DNA of 64,000 nucleotides from Thiobacillus sp. GTDB taxonomy: Bacteria; Pseudomonadota; Gammaproteobacteria; Burkholderiales; Thiobacillaceae. The stretch spans positions 34,216 to 98,215 of the forward strand of contig JAGVGD010000012.1 in the NCBI GenBank assembly GCA_020057245.1. Direction: 5' to 3'. Position 1 is the first letter of the stretch. Every line of letters begins with the position of its first letter. Below are positions 52,501 through 64,000 of this stretch, piece after piece. The position numbers and the translations under genes are program-made. Below the pieces are notes generated by a model. It was not told the origin of the DNA. It made no database searches and was given only the letters and a program-made list of their open reading frames with translations.

Positions 52501-53477
52501 AGCGCGGCAGTCAGGCCTTCTTCGACGAGGCGCGCACCGATCTGCAGGCCGCCTGGGCGCGCACCAGCTACGAGATGGCGAAGCTGCGCGACAACCCGGC
52601 CTGCGCGGAGCAGGAGTTTGCAGCGCAGGCGGATGCGGCCGATCCGGGGCTGGGCTTCAAGCTTGGCTTCGATATCGAGGCCGATGTTGCCGCCCCCTTC
52701 ATCGCCACCGGCAAGCGTCCGCGTATCGCGGTGCTGCGCGAACAGGGCGTCAACGGCCAGGTCGAGATGGCGGCCGCCTTCGATGCTGCTGGATTTGCTG
52801 CGGTCGACGTGCACATGAGCGACATCCTGTCCGGACGGGTGAGTCTGGGCGATTTCACCGGTTTGGCGGCCTGCGGCGGCTTCAGTTATGGCGATGTGCT
52901 GGGCGCCGGCGGCGGCTGGGCCAAGTCGATCCTGTTCAATTTGCGTGCACGCGACCAGTTCGCTGCATTCTTTCAGCGCACCGACAGCTTTGCCCTGGGG
53001 GTCTGCAACGGCTGCCAGATGATGAGTCAGCTGCATGAACTGATTCCCGGCGCCGAGGCGTGGCCGCGTTTCGAGCGCAACCTGTCGGAGCAGTTCGAGG
53101 CCCGTTTCGCCCAGGTCGAAGTACTGGATTCGCCATCACTGTTCTTTGCCGGCATGGCCGGTTCGACGATGCCGATCGCGGTGTCGCACGGCGAGGGCCG
53201 CGTGGTTTTCCGCGATTCCGCGCATGCCGCACAGGCGCTGGCCAGTGTGCGCTACGTCGATCATCACGGCGCCCCCACCGAAACCTATCCGCTCAATCCC
53301 AACGGTTCGGCCGGCGGCTTGACCGGCTTCACCACGCGCGATGGCCGCTTCAGCATCCTGATGCCGCACCCTGAACGCGTGTTCCGCGCCGCGCAGTTGT
53401 CGTGGAAGCCAATTGGCATGGCGCATGCTAGTCCATGGATGCGGATGTTCCGCAATGCCCGCCTCGCGGTTGGGTGA
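49521..53477 (+). CDS. purL: Phosphoribosylformylglycinamidine synthase
   Basis: 1318 aa; [27 protein letters not shown]-term glutaminase [12 protein letters not shown]. Confidence 0.98.
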   Translation: MSSFVSLPGSAALSFFRLDKIRQEAARSGIVLGELSARYWHFLEIDGELDAAAMQVLGQALDYGTPTDAPAAHAVQCLVTPRPGTISPWSSKATDILRNSGLAAVQRIERGVAWRVCDVQGATLSAQVLTALLPLLHDRMTETVLASLEDAKALFQHVPPRELATVDVLAGGRAALEGANRDLGLALSDDELDYLVDNFTRIGRNPTDVELMMFAQANSEHCRHKIFNAAWVIDGEAQAKSLFGMIRDTHAAHPAGTVVAYSDNSSVIEGAQIERFYPRADGSYAYSSELTHVLMKVETHNHPTAISPFAGAATGSGGEIRDEGATGTGSKPKAGLCGFSVSNLNIPGATQAWEVDAYGKPERIVSPLAIMLEGPIGAAAFNNEFGRPNLAGYFRTFEETVAGQRRGYHKPIMLAGGVGSIRDDHVNKKLLPTGTLLIQLGGPGMLIGLGGGAASSMDTGSNAANLDFDSVQRGNPEMERRAQEVIDRCWQLGDNNPILSIHDVGAGGLSNALPELVHGGGRGGRFELRAVPSEESGMSPREIWCNEAQERYVLAIPPDRIGEFRAICERERCPFAVLGEAVEDNHLQVTDAHFQNAPVDISLDVILGKPPKMTREVLHQSAVPAPLALEGIVLKEAAYRVLALPGVASKMFLISIGDRTVGGLTARDQCVGPWQVPVADCAITLAGYQTTQGEVFSIGEKAPLALIHAPASGRMAIVEAITNLAAARVEGLHQVKLSANWMAPAGHPGEDAALFDTVAAVSAYCQALGISIPVGKDSMSMKTVWEADGAKQAVTSPISLVISAFANTPDATQHLTPQLRTDCGDTDLILIDFGLGKNRLGASSFAQAYKQVGDRCPDAPPPRALAAFFDTVQALNANGKLLAYHDRSDGGLFVALAEMAFAGHCGVDLDVDELCLEQIRHEVEDEGLPEPELLTEGDVSQRIFNVLFNEEAGAVLQVRRADTQAVMQAFMEVDLRGEFHVIGQLNTDDRVRIQRGSQAFFDEARTDLQAAWARTSYEMAKLRDNPACAEQEFAAQADAADPGLGFKLGFDIEADVAAPFIATGKRPRIAVLREQGVNGQVEMAAAFDAAGFAAVDVHMSDILSGRVSLGDFTGLAACGGFSYGDVLGAGGGWAKSILFNLRARDQFAAFFQRTDSFALGVCNGCQMMSQLHELIPGAEAWPRFERNLSEQFEARFAQVEVLDSPSLFFAGMAGSTMPIAVSHGEGRVVFRDSAHAAQALASVRYVDHHGAPTETYPLNPNGSAGGLTGFTTRDGRFSILMPHPERVFRAAQLSWKPIGMAHASPWMRMFRNARLAVG

Positions 53478-53543
53478 TGCCTCTCGATATGAGAAAATCC
53501 GCCCTGCTCGACCATCCCGTCACGCTTAATTGAATCGATTCCC

Positions 53544-56359
<2,816 letters not shown>

Positions 56360-56363
<4 letters not shown>

Positions 56364-56932
56364 CGCCCGACACGCAAGCGAACGATCCCGCGTTGCCGCG
56401 GCGGCGTGGGCTGGTTGTTTCGATCACGCTCAATGCCGTGTTGTTCATGCTGGTATGCGGCTTGGCGCTGTATGGCTTCATGCTCAAGGTGGACCTCGAC
56501 GACGGCAAGCGGCGTCTCGCCAAGGAAGTCGAAGTCCGTCAGCAGGCCGAACGCTATCTGATCGAGACGCGCAACCTGCTGACCAACAGCCTGCGCGAAA
56601 TCGAGCAGCTGAAAGCGCAACTGGCCTGGAAGGAAAGTGATTATCAGGCGGTCGTTTCGGCCAAGCCGGCCTTGCCGGTGGTGGTCGATTTCCGGACCTC
56701 TTTTCTTGGGCAAGGCCTGGTGGCCGAAATCCGCAATACGAGCGACCGCCATCTGGCCCTGTCGCTGGTGGTGCGTAATCCCGCTTCGTCGACGGCCAAG
56801 CGCTTCACGCTTGAACTGAACCCGAAATCCAGCATCGATTTCGGTCATCTGGAAGGCTGGCAATTTGCATCGGGCGACGAAGTCGGGCTGTTCAACGACG
56901 CGTTCGGCGCGCTCAGGCTCACTGTGCCGTGA
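56360..56932 (+). CDS. Hypothetical single-TM coiled-coil protein
   Basis: ATGA overlap with the ppc stop; N-term TM; helical then beta C-term. Confidence 0.8.
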
Positions 56933-59207
56933 GGGGTTTTTCCGGCTTGCGAAGTCGCAGGCCGAGCAGGGCCGGCATCAGCAGCAACTCGAACACCTGA
57001 CCCGCAAACAGGCCGACCGCACAGAGGATGCCGAAGTGCGCGGTAGGGCGGAAGTCGGACAGGCCCAGCAGGATGAACTGGGCAATCAGCACCATCGAAA
57101 TCGCGATCACGGCGCGCCCCGAGCTTTCCATGCTGCGGATGATGGCGAACGCCGGGCTGATGCCGCGGCGCAGCCGGTGCTGGTAGCCGTGATAGAGATG
57201 GATGGTGTCGTCCACCGTGATGCCGAGGATGATGCTGGCGATCAGTACGGTGGCGACGTCGAGCGAAATGCCGACTGCGCCCATGACCACGAAAATGAAA
57301 AACAGCGGTGCCAGATTGGGCACCATGCAGATCAGTGCGCCGCGGAACGAGCGGAACAGCAGGGCGAGCAGCAGGAAGATCTGCAGGAAGGCGGCGCCGA
57401 AGCTTTTCACCTGACCGTCGACGATGCGGTCTTCCTGGTCCGAGAAAATGCGGCCGAATCCGGCCAGTTCGACCGACATGCCCTTGACCGGCTGCTCGGC
57501 GACATGGGCGCGGATCCGCTCGATCACCCGGCTGATTTCATTGGCGCCGTGCACGTTGAGGCTCAGGGTGATGCGGCCGCGCTGAAACTCGCGATTGACC
57601 AGCTCGTATAAATCCTTGCCGTCGTAAATCAGCATCAGCTGTTCTATCAGCTTGCGTTCGGCAGGCAGGGCGTCGGGGCCCACGTCGCCGCCGTTGAACG
57701 CGCGGTTCATTTCTTCCAACACGTCGACCATCGAGAAGCTGCGGTCGATCTCGGGTTGCTGTTCCAGCCAGGTTTGCAGCGCCTTGATCTGGGCCAGCGT
57801 GACGGGGTCTTTCAGGCTGTCACGGGCGCTGCCGGTCAGCACGACTTCCAGTCCGGTGACGCCGACGAGCGCGCTTTCGACGCGTTCGGTGCTGCGGCTG
57901 ATGCTGTGCTCGGGCGCGAAAAATTCGAGCAGGTTGGATTCGACCTTGACCTGTAAAACCAGCGGAATCGCCGCAGCCAGCACCAGGGCCGTCGTGATCA
58001 GGACGGCTCTTGCATGGCGCAGGCTGAACACCGATACGGCGACTGCAATATGGCGTGCGTGGGCCATGCCGGAGTTGCGGCGCGGCCAGCGCGGGGTGTC
58101 CCATTTGAGCAGGATGGGCGGCACCAGCACGAACACCACTATGAATACGATGAGCGTGCCGATGGCGCCCGACAGGCCGAATGCCTGCACTGGTGGGATA
58201 TCCACCAGCAGCAGGCTCAGCATGCCGGCGCCGGTGGTCAGCACGTTGAACAGGCCCGGCACCAGCGTTTCCTTCAGCGCGCGCTCGATGCGTTGCGGCC
58301 GTGCCAGCAGGGCGATGCGGGCACGCTGGATGGCGGCGTAGAAATGCAGCAGGGTGGCCGTGGTGTAGGCCGCCATCAGGGTGGGGATCATGGCGGTGAT
58401 CGGCGTGTAGGGCTGCCCGGCCGCCACCAGCCCTGCTACGCTGGCGGCGACCACCGCGCCCATCGCGACGCCGCCGACCACCATGGGGCGTATCCGGCCG
58501 ACCACCCACCACATCAGGGCCATGCCGATCACCACCGTGAGCGGGATGAAGATCGCGCTGTCGCGCCAGATCGAGCGCAGTTCCTCGACCGTCTGCGCGA
58601 TGGTGCCGGCGGTCGCGGTGCGCGCCTGCTCGAGGTTCTCAGCGGCGATGGCCTTGTCGAGCTCGATCTGGATGTCGCGGCGGGTCAGGCTTTCCTTGAG
58701 AAACTTGGGGCGCACCACCAGCGCGACCGCACGGCCATCGCGCGAGGCGATCAAGCCCGGTGCAAAGGCGTCGCCCAGCACGCGCGCCTTCCATTGCGCA
58801 GGGGTGCGTGCTTCCAGATTGTCCGGGTCGATCAGCATGGAAACCGCGAAGCCGTCGTCGGTGGCATCGATGTGCTCGGCGGTGGTGAGCGTCAGCACCC
58901 GGTCCACCGCCGGGTGTTTTTCCATTCGTAGCGCGGTGCGGTGCAGCGCGGCGAGAAACGCGGGGGTGTAGAGCTGGTCGCCCTCGAACAGCGCGATCAA
59001 CGCCTCATCGTTGGGGAATTCCTTGAACAGCGATTCGCGCAGCTGGATGATGGGGGCGTCGGGCGGCGAGTAAATGTCGCCCGCGTTGTTGAAGTGCAGT
59101 TTGAAAACCAGGGGCAGCGATCCCAGCAGGATGAACAGCAGGATGCCCAGCGCCAGCCAGGGCGGTAGCATGCGGCTGCCATTGAGCCAGGATTTCAGGA
59201 AGTTCAC
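56919..59207 (-). CDS. MMPL/RND-superfamily transporter
   Basis: About 12 TM segments in duplicated architecture, two large periplasmic loops; GTG start 59207. Confidence 0.9.
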   Translation of the reverse strand: MNFLKSWLNGSRMLPPWLALGILLFILLGSLPLVFKLHFNNAGDIYSPPDAPIIQLRESLFKEFPNDEALIALFEGDQLYTPAFLAALHRTALRMEKHPAVDRVLTLTTAEHIDATDDGFAVSMLIDPDNLEARTPAQWKARVLGDAFAPGLIASRDGRAVALVVRPKFLKESLTRRDIQIELDKAIAAENLEQARTATAGTIAQTVEELRSIWRDSAIFIPLTVVIGMALMWWVVGRIRPMVVGGVAMGAVVAASVAGLVAAGQPYTPITAMIPTLMAAYTTATLLHFYAAIQRARIALLARPQRIERALKETLVPGLFNVLTTGAGMLSLLLVDIPPVQAFGLSGAIGTLIVFIVVFVLVPPILLKWDTPRWPRRNSGMAHARHIAVAVSVFSLRHARAVLITTALVLAAAIPLVLQVKVESNLLEFFAPEHSISRSTERVESALVGVTGLEVVLTGSARDSLKDPVTLAQIKALQTWLEQQPEIDRSFSMVDVLEEMNRAFNGGDVGPDALPAERKLIEQLMLIYDGKDLYELVNREFQRGRITLSLNVHGANEISRVIERIRAHVAEQPVKGMSVELAGFGRIFSDQEDRIVDGQVKSFGAAFLQIFLLLALLFRSFRGALICMVPNLAPLFFIFVVMGAVGISLDVATVLIASIILGITVDDTIHLYHGYQHRLRRGISPAFAIIRSMESSGRAVIAISMVLIAQFILLGLSDFRPTAHFGILCAVGLFAGQVFELLLMPALLGLRLRKPEKPLTAQ

Positions 59208-59220
59208 GTCGTCACGGAAT

Positions 59221-60678
59221 TCAGAACTGGCCGCGGATGCCCAGCACGCCCATCGAGTGGTCTTCTTGGAAGCCGGCCAGGGTGCGGTCGTCGCCGTTGA
59301 AGTAGTGGTAACCCGCATACACCGCGAAGGGCTCCCAGGCGACGTAACTGATTTCGGGGTTGAGGTAGACGTTCTTCACGTTGAGGCCGCCGAAGAAGCG
59401 CAGGCCGGCGGTCCAGCGACCCTGACCGAAAGTCGTTTCGATTTCGCCGTTGGCACCGTAGTACTCGGACAGTTGCAGAATGCTTTTATCGGTTTGCAGG
59501 GCCTGGGCGACCAGCTGCAGATTGATGCGCGTGTCTGCGCCACCGGGGAAAAACTCGATGCCGCCTACCCAGTCGAGCGATGGCACGTAGGTGGTGGCAG
59601 CGGTGGGCAAGGTGACGGGAATGTTGTCGGTGTAGCCCAGCTCCATGCGCCAGGTGATGCCGTTGCTTTCCAACTCCATGTCGGCGCCGGCAAAATTGTT
59701 GAACGGATGGATGGCGGTGAGCGTGGGCGCCAAGGGGGTGCCGCCGATCAGGTAATACGGTTGCGACTGCCGGCTGCGGGCCAGCGTGACGCCGTAATCG
59801 ACGGCGCCGCCGGTTTTGGTCAGGCGCACGCCGCCACCGCCGCTGCCGTGTTCGTCCTCGCTGATGACGGCGTTTTGCACCAGCGCGGCAACTGCCGGGC
59901 TGGGGGCAATGCCGACGATTTCGCCGGTGGTGAGATTGATCGGGCTCCAGACGCTGGAGGCGTCGGGCAGTTCGGCGGCGTTGAAGACCGGCAGCCACAC
60001 GGCATCCAGTTTGAAGTCGCCCACGGTTTGTTCCCAGCGGGCCGCCAGTTCGGCGCGGCGGCGCTCGGGCAGCTCGTCCAGCGTAAAGCGCGTGAGGTCG
60101 GCACGGCTGACGCGGTCGGCCAGCGGAATCTCGTCGACGCGCCCCCAGATGATGGTTTGTGCGCCCAGGGTCAGCCGCGTGTCGCCGCTGCGGTAACGCA
60201 CGTAGGTGTCGGTGAAGTCGGCCGACAGGTCGTTGAAATCGGCTACGCCGCCGTTCTGCATGGCGCCATCCACCCGCGCGCCTGCGCGCAGTTCCCATTC
60301 GCGATTCGGTTGCCACAGCACATAGGCCTTGGCACGTAGGGTGGAATAGGTGTCGGCCTCGGTGGCGTCGGGCAGGCCGCCGACTTCCAGCAGCAGGTCG
60401 TCGACCCCGTATTTGAGCGTCGGCTGCGCGCTGCGTGTCGTGGCTTTTTTGGTGGTGGGGGGCGGCAGATCGTCTGCGGCTTCAAGCGGTACGGCCGTTT
60501 GGGTGGTCGCTGCAGCGGGCGGCTTGCGGGTGGACGTGCGCGGAGGGGGCAGGTCGTCTGCGCTGCCCGCTTCGGCGGCGCGTGGCGGCGGCAGATCGTC
60601 GGCAGCCGAGGCGTGTGCGGGCAGCAGCGACGGCAGGGTGGCGAGGGAGAGCGTCAGATTCAGCAGCAGTTTTTTCAT
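59221..60678 (-). CDS. DUF1302-like putative outer-membrane beta-barrel protein
   Basis: Signal peptide, ADDLPPP repeats, amphipathic beta-rich region ending in aromatic Phe (GVLGIRGQF). Confidence 0.78.
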   Translation of the reverse strand: MKKLLLNLTLSLATLPSLLPAHASAADDLPPPRAAEAGSADDLPPPRTSTRKPPAAATTQTAVPLEAADDLPPPTTKKATTRSAQPTLKYGVDDLLLEVGGLPDATEADTYSTLRAKAYVLWQPNREWELRAGARVDGAMQNGGVADFNDLSADFTDTYVRYRSGDTRLTLGAQTIIWGRVDEIPLADRVSRADLTRFTLDELPERRRAELAARWEQTVGDFKLDAVWLPVFNAAELPDASSVWSPINLTTGEIVGIAPSPAVAALVQNAVISEDEHGSGGGGVRLTKTGGAVDYGVTLARSRQSQPYYLIGGTPLAPTLTAIHPFNNFAGADMELESNGITWRMELGYTDNIPVTLPTAATTYVPSLDWVGGIEFFPGGADTRINLQLVAQALQTDKSILQLSEYYGANGEIETTFGQGRWTAGLRFFGGLNVKNVYLNPEISYVAWEPFAVYAGYHYFNGDDRTLAGFQEDHSMGVLGIRGQF

Positions 60679-61487
60679 GGGCGGTATTCCGATTCCAGGT
60701 TTTCGTCGGCGAGGGCTTGCGAGGTGAAGAGTTTGGCGGGCAGTTTCTGGTCATACAGCGCAGAGTCGATCACCATGCGGGTTTCGTGGCCGCTGGCCAG
60801 ATCGATCACGCGGCTGTCGGTGAGCGTCCAGTAGCCCTGATTGCGCTTCTTGCCGCGCAGCAGCCAGCGCTTGCTGGGGGCGTCGGGGTCTTTCTCGAAA
60901 TAGTCGGTGCGCTGGACGATGGCGGTAGCGGGGTCGACCCAGAGAATGCGCTTGCGATAGACCGAGTTGTCGGGATCGACCGGCACGCTTTCCAGCACCT
61001 CGCACAGGATGCCGTTCTCGGTCTGCTTGCCGAGCAGGCGGTGGCGATCTTCGCTGGGCTTGCGTTCCTGCAGATCCTCGAAATACAGGTCGGAACCGAC
61101 AAAGCGCCCGCCCTTGCGGTCGCTCGAAATGCGCCGCACCCGGTCCAGCGCAGGCAGATACAGCCACTGGTCGGTGCTGCCATCAGCCTGGTCTATGCTG
61201 AGCAGACCGGTGCCGGCAATGTCTTCCGGGTCGAGAAAGCGGATCAGGTTGGCGGTTTCGCCGTTCGCCTTGTCGAGCCGGTAAGTGACGAGTTCGCGGA
61301 TACGCGGTGCGTGGCCCTTTTCGGTCAGCACCATGCGCCCCAGGGTCACCAGATCGCGGCCATTGGGCCGGTCGAAGACCTTTTGCGCGAGCGTCGACGC
61401 TTCGTCGGCATGCGCGGCCGACGCCGCCAGCAACAGGCCAAGGGCCAGCGTGCGGATCAGGCGAGGCAGGAAAAAGGGACGGGACAT
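60675..61487 (-). CDS. LolA-like outer membrane lipoprotein-sorting protein family
   Basis: Signal peptide, LQERKPSEDRHRLLG...; ATGA overlap with downstream gene. Confidence 0.82.
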   Translation of the reverse strand: MSRPFFLPRLIRTLALGLLLAASAAHADEASTLAQKVFDRPNGRDLVTLGRMVLTEKGHAPRIRELVTYRLDKANGETANLIRFLDPEDIAGTGLLSIDQADGSTDQWLYLPALDRVRRISSDRKGGRFVGSDLYFEDLQERKPSEDRHRLLGKQTENGILCEVLESVPVDPDNSVYRKRILWVDPATAIVQRTDYFEKDPDAPSKRWLLRGKKRNQGYWTLTDSRVIDLASGHETRMVIDSALYDQKLPAKLFTSQALADENLESEYRP

Positions 61488-61642
61488 ATATAAGGTATCC
61501 GGGGCGCGTGTGTGAGGAGACAACGGCTTTCCAGCACCGAACTTTACCGCAAAAGCGGGCGGGCACCTTGAGGCTGGCTTGCCCGGGTTTTGATTGAAAC
61601 GATATAATAAAAAGATAAATATATCCTTATAAGGACGCCGCA

Positions 61643-63010
61643 ATGACGACGACTCTGGAGTTGCTGCAGAAATACAGCGTAGCCGGCCCGCGCTACACCT
61701 CGTACCCCACTGCGCCGTATTTCCATACCGGTTTCGGCGAGGCGGACTGGCTCGAAGCGCTGGCTCAACCCGCGCCCGATCGCGGGCTCTCCCTGTACGC
61801 CCACATCCCATTTTGCGACTCACTTTGCTACTACTGTGGCTGCAACATGGTAGCGACCCACGATTACAGCAAAACCCAGCCTTATCTCGCCACGCTCGAT
61901 CAGGAAATGGCGCGTACCGCGCAGCAGGTCGATACCCGTCGCCCGGTACGCCAGCTGCACTGGGGCGGCGGCACCCCGACCTATCTCAATCCCGACGACA
62001 TTCGCCGCCTGATGGCGATGATGCGCACGCATTTCACCCTGGCCGACGATGCCGAAGTCAGCTGCGAAGTCGATCCGCGCGAACTGACGCGGGCGCATCT
62101 GGAGGCCCTGCGCGAATCCGGCTTCAACCGGCTGTCGTTCGGCGTGCAGGACATGGACCCGGCAGTGCAGCAGGCGGTCAACCGCATCCAGTCCGAGGCC
62201 CTGATCCAGCAGGTGCTCGACTGGTCGCGCGAACTGGGTTTTTCCAGCATCAACCTGGACCTGATCGTCGGCTTGCCGAAGCAGACCGTGGAGAGTTTCA
62301 GCCGTACCCTGGAACGCATTACCGAATGGGCGCCCGACCGCCTGGCGGTGTTTGGCTACGCCCATGTGCCGTGGCTGAAAAAACACCAGAACCTGATTAT
62401 CCAGTCCGACCTGCCCGATCCGGCCACGCGCCTGGGCTTGCAGCAGGCGGTGAATGAAGCGCTGGGCGCCGCGGGTTACGTCAACATCGGCCTCGACCAC
62501 TTTGCGCTGCCCGACGACGAACTGGTGCGCGCCCAGCAAAACAAGACCCTGTGGCGCAACTTTCAGGGCTACACCACCCGCAAGGACTGCGACATTCTCG
62601 CCTTTGGTGCGTCCAGCATCAGCCAGACGGCGGACGTCTACATGCAGAACGAGAAGAGCATCAAGCGCTATCAGGATCGCGTCGCCGCTACCGGCTTCGC
62701 CGTCGAGCGCGGCTTGAAACTCACCCGCGACGACCAGATCCAGCGCGAAGCGATCACCCGCGTCATGTGCGACCTGGGGCTCGATTTCGCCTCCTTCGGC
62801 AGCGAATGGGGCATCGCCTTTACCGACTACTTCGCCGACGCCCTGAGCGATCTGCGCCCGCTGGCCGACGACGGTCTGGTGGAACTCACCCCCGGCAAAA
62901 TCAGCGTCACCCCCACTGGCCGCCTGTTTCTGCGCAACATCGGCATGTGCTTCGACCGCTATCTGAAACAGGCCGCCAGCGATCAGCCGCGATACTCGCG
63001 CACCGCGTGA
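61643..63010 (+). CDS. hemN: Oxygen-independent coproporphyrinogen III oxidase
   Basis: YTSYPTAPYF, radical SAM CDSLCYYCGCN, HWGGGTPTYL. Confidence 0.97.
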   Translation: MTTTLELLQKYSVAGPRYTSYPTAPYFHTGFGEADWLEALAQPAPDRGLSLYAHIPFCDSLCYYCGCNMVATHDYSKTQPYLATLDQEMARTAQQVDTRRPVRQLHWGGGTPTYLNPDDIRRLMAMMRTHFTLADDAEVSCEVDPRELTRAHLEALRESGFNRLSFGVQDMDPAVQQAVNRIQSEALIQQVLDWSRELGFSSINLDLIVGLPKQTVESFSRTLERITEWAPDRLAVFGYAHVPWLKKHQNLIIQSDLPDPATRLGLQQAVNEALGAAGYVNIGLDHFALPDDELVRAQQNKTLWRNFQGYTTRKDCDILAFGASSISQTADVYMQNEKSIKRYQDRVAATGFAVERGLKLTRDDQIQREAITRVMCDLGLDFASFGSEWGIAFTDYFADALSDLRPLADDGLVELTPGKISVTPTGRLFLRNIGMCFDRYLKQAASDQPRYSRTA

Positions 63011-63084
63011 TCGGGCAGCCGCCTGGATGAGTCCGGCAGCGTGCATCCTGCGAAGCAGGCGCACTGCAAGACGCGTAGAGCCGG

Positions 63085-63119
63085 AAAGGCCGCTTCCCGA
63101 AATGGAAGCGGCCTTTTTT
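63085..63119 (+). terminator. Intrinsic terminator downstream of hemN
   Basis: aaaggccgcttcc-cgaaat-ggaagcggccttt followed by T run. Confidence 0.88.
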
Positions 63120-63496
63120 ATTGCCACGCGAGCGTGGGCGGCTCACAGGCATTGCAACATCGCTGCGATTGACGAATCCGGCTAGGCTCGATTAGAGTCC
63201 GGCCACTATCACGGCACGCGCAACGTACGCTCGCCGATCATGCGGAAGAATCCAAAGCAAACATTGCTGCCTGGGGAGGCCGTATGAACCACTTTTTTTT
63301 TGCCATCAGTTTTGTGCGTGTTGTTGCCGATTGATGGGCTTGCAACCACAACAGACTCCCCTGCGGGTGCAGTCGTCAGTCTCCGAGAATGCGATAACGA
63401 AAGACCTGACCCCCGCTTTACGCTGGTGGTCCTGTGAATGGAGTAGCTCCACCTTCGCCAGGAATTGGGTATCGTTTTTGATTGAGGTTTTAACCC

Positions 63497-63802
63497 ATGG
63501 TGTCTGTCGTAATTTTCATTGCAGTATCGGTGATGCTTGGTGCGTATAGTTTTTTTGTACACACAGAGTTTTTGTTTAAGCTAAGGTTGATTGATCCGAA
63601 AACAGCCGAACACTTAAACTTCGAATTTGTTGATGGATGGAGCAAGCATAATCAAGCAGTATCAAGTTTTTTCTTCCATAGGGATTTCAAAAAATTTGGG
63701 AATAGTGAATTGAATTTACTTGGTAATAAATTGCTTGGACTATGGATTTCAAGTGCTTCTTTTGCTTTTGCTGGTGTAACGATTGCTGCGGTATGGGGAT
63801 AG
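63497..63802 (+). CDS. AT-rich hypothetical small membrane protein (101 aa)
   Basis: MVSVVIFIAVSVMLGAYSFFVHTEFLFKLRLIDPKTAEH...; two hydrophobic segments; composition differs from the rest of the window. Confidence 0.6.
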   Translation: MVSVVIFIAVSVMLGAYSFFVHTEFLFKLRLIDPKTAEHLNFEFVDGWSKHNQAVSSFFFHRDFKKFGNSELNLLGNKLLGLWISSASFAFAGVTIAAVWG

Positions 63803-63833
63803 GCAGAACAAAAGCTGGGGTCATAAGAGCCTA

Positions 63834-63869
63834 AAGAGCCGGGGTCAGGTCAAGAGCCGGGGTCAGGTC
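63834..63869. repeat. Tandem 18-bp direct repeat (aagagccggggtcaggtc x2), REP-like
   Basis: Two exact adjacent copies immediately upstream of the transposase start. Confidence 0.93.
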
Positions 63870-63904
63870 TTTCATTATCACATCCCTAACACCATACTCT
63901 GCCC

Positions 63905-64000
63905 ATGGCGCGCCCTTTAAGACTTGAACTGGCCGGTGGTCTTTACCACATCACCTCGCGCGGCGACGGTCGGGAAGACATTTACCGAACCGATGCGGAC
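63905..64000 (+). mobile_element. REP-associated tyrosine transposase (Y1_Tnp/IS200-like), N-terminal fragment, truncated by window end
   Basis: MARPLRLELAGGLYHITSRGDGREDIYRTDAD, typical RAYT N-terminus. Confidence 0.85.

Larger units (their letters stand above)
63399..63873. repeat. 15-bp perfect inverted repeat pair (63399-63413 / 63859-63873)
   Basis: gaaagacctgacccc vs ggggtcaggtctttc; flanks ORF 63497-63802. Confidence 0.9.

Noticed and set aside
61590-61608. FNR/Anr-like TTGAT-N4-ACGAT overlapping TATAAT upstream of hemN
   Set aside because: Only the left half-site matches consensus TTGAT-N4-ATCAA and it abuts the -10-like box, not the expected -41.5 position
63331-63549. 72-aa ORF (MGLQPQQTPLRVQSS...) near a 9-T tract
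   Set aside because: No credible RBS or domain, overlaps the better ORF 63497-63802 and contains the left inverted repeat; considered as a frameshift relic but unsupported

Overview
The window is a GC-rich, gene-dense chromosomal segment of a betaproteobacterium; gene order and protein flavour suggest Thiobacillaceae/Nitrosomonadales, which is inference. Most of it is conserved housekeeping: tilS(3' end)-ndk-rlmN-pilW-rodZ-ispG-hisS-yfgM-bamB-der; hflX-hflK-hflC-DUF2065-hisZ-purA; tRNA-Leu; rnr-rlmB; an IF-1 gene; ycaO; ppsR/ppsA; pyrG-kdsA-eno-ftsB-zipA-like-ligA-galU; purL; ppc; hemN. Four GGDEF-EAL genes are interspersed. The most interesting accessory locus is 27.1-30.9 kb: two paralogous secreted PEP-CTERM proteins, both predicted to start with His after signal-peptide cleavage and both carrying a conserved His and a Met-rich Cys loop, followed by a translationally overlapping TonB-dependent receptor with OprC-like CxxxM and HxM copper-ligand motifs. 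I propose this as a candidate copper acquisition/handling module. Other items: a SenB-like (selenosugar synthase family) glycosyltransferase without visible partners, absence of hfq from the der-hflX interval, a LolA-like/outer-membrane/MMPL three-gene operon, and an AT-rich small gene flanked by inverted repeats next to a REP-associated transposase start at the right edge. All family calls come from reading the translations; no searches were run.
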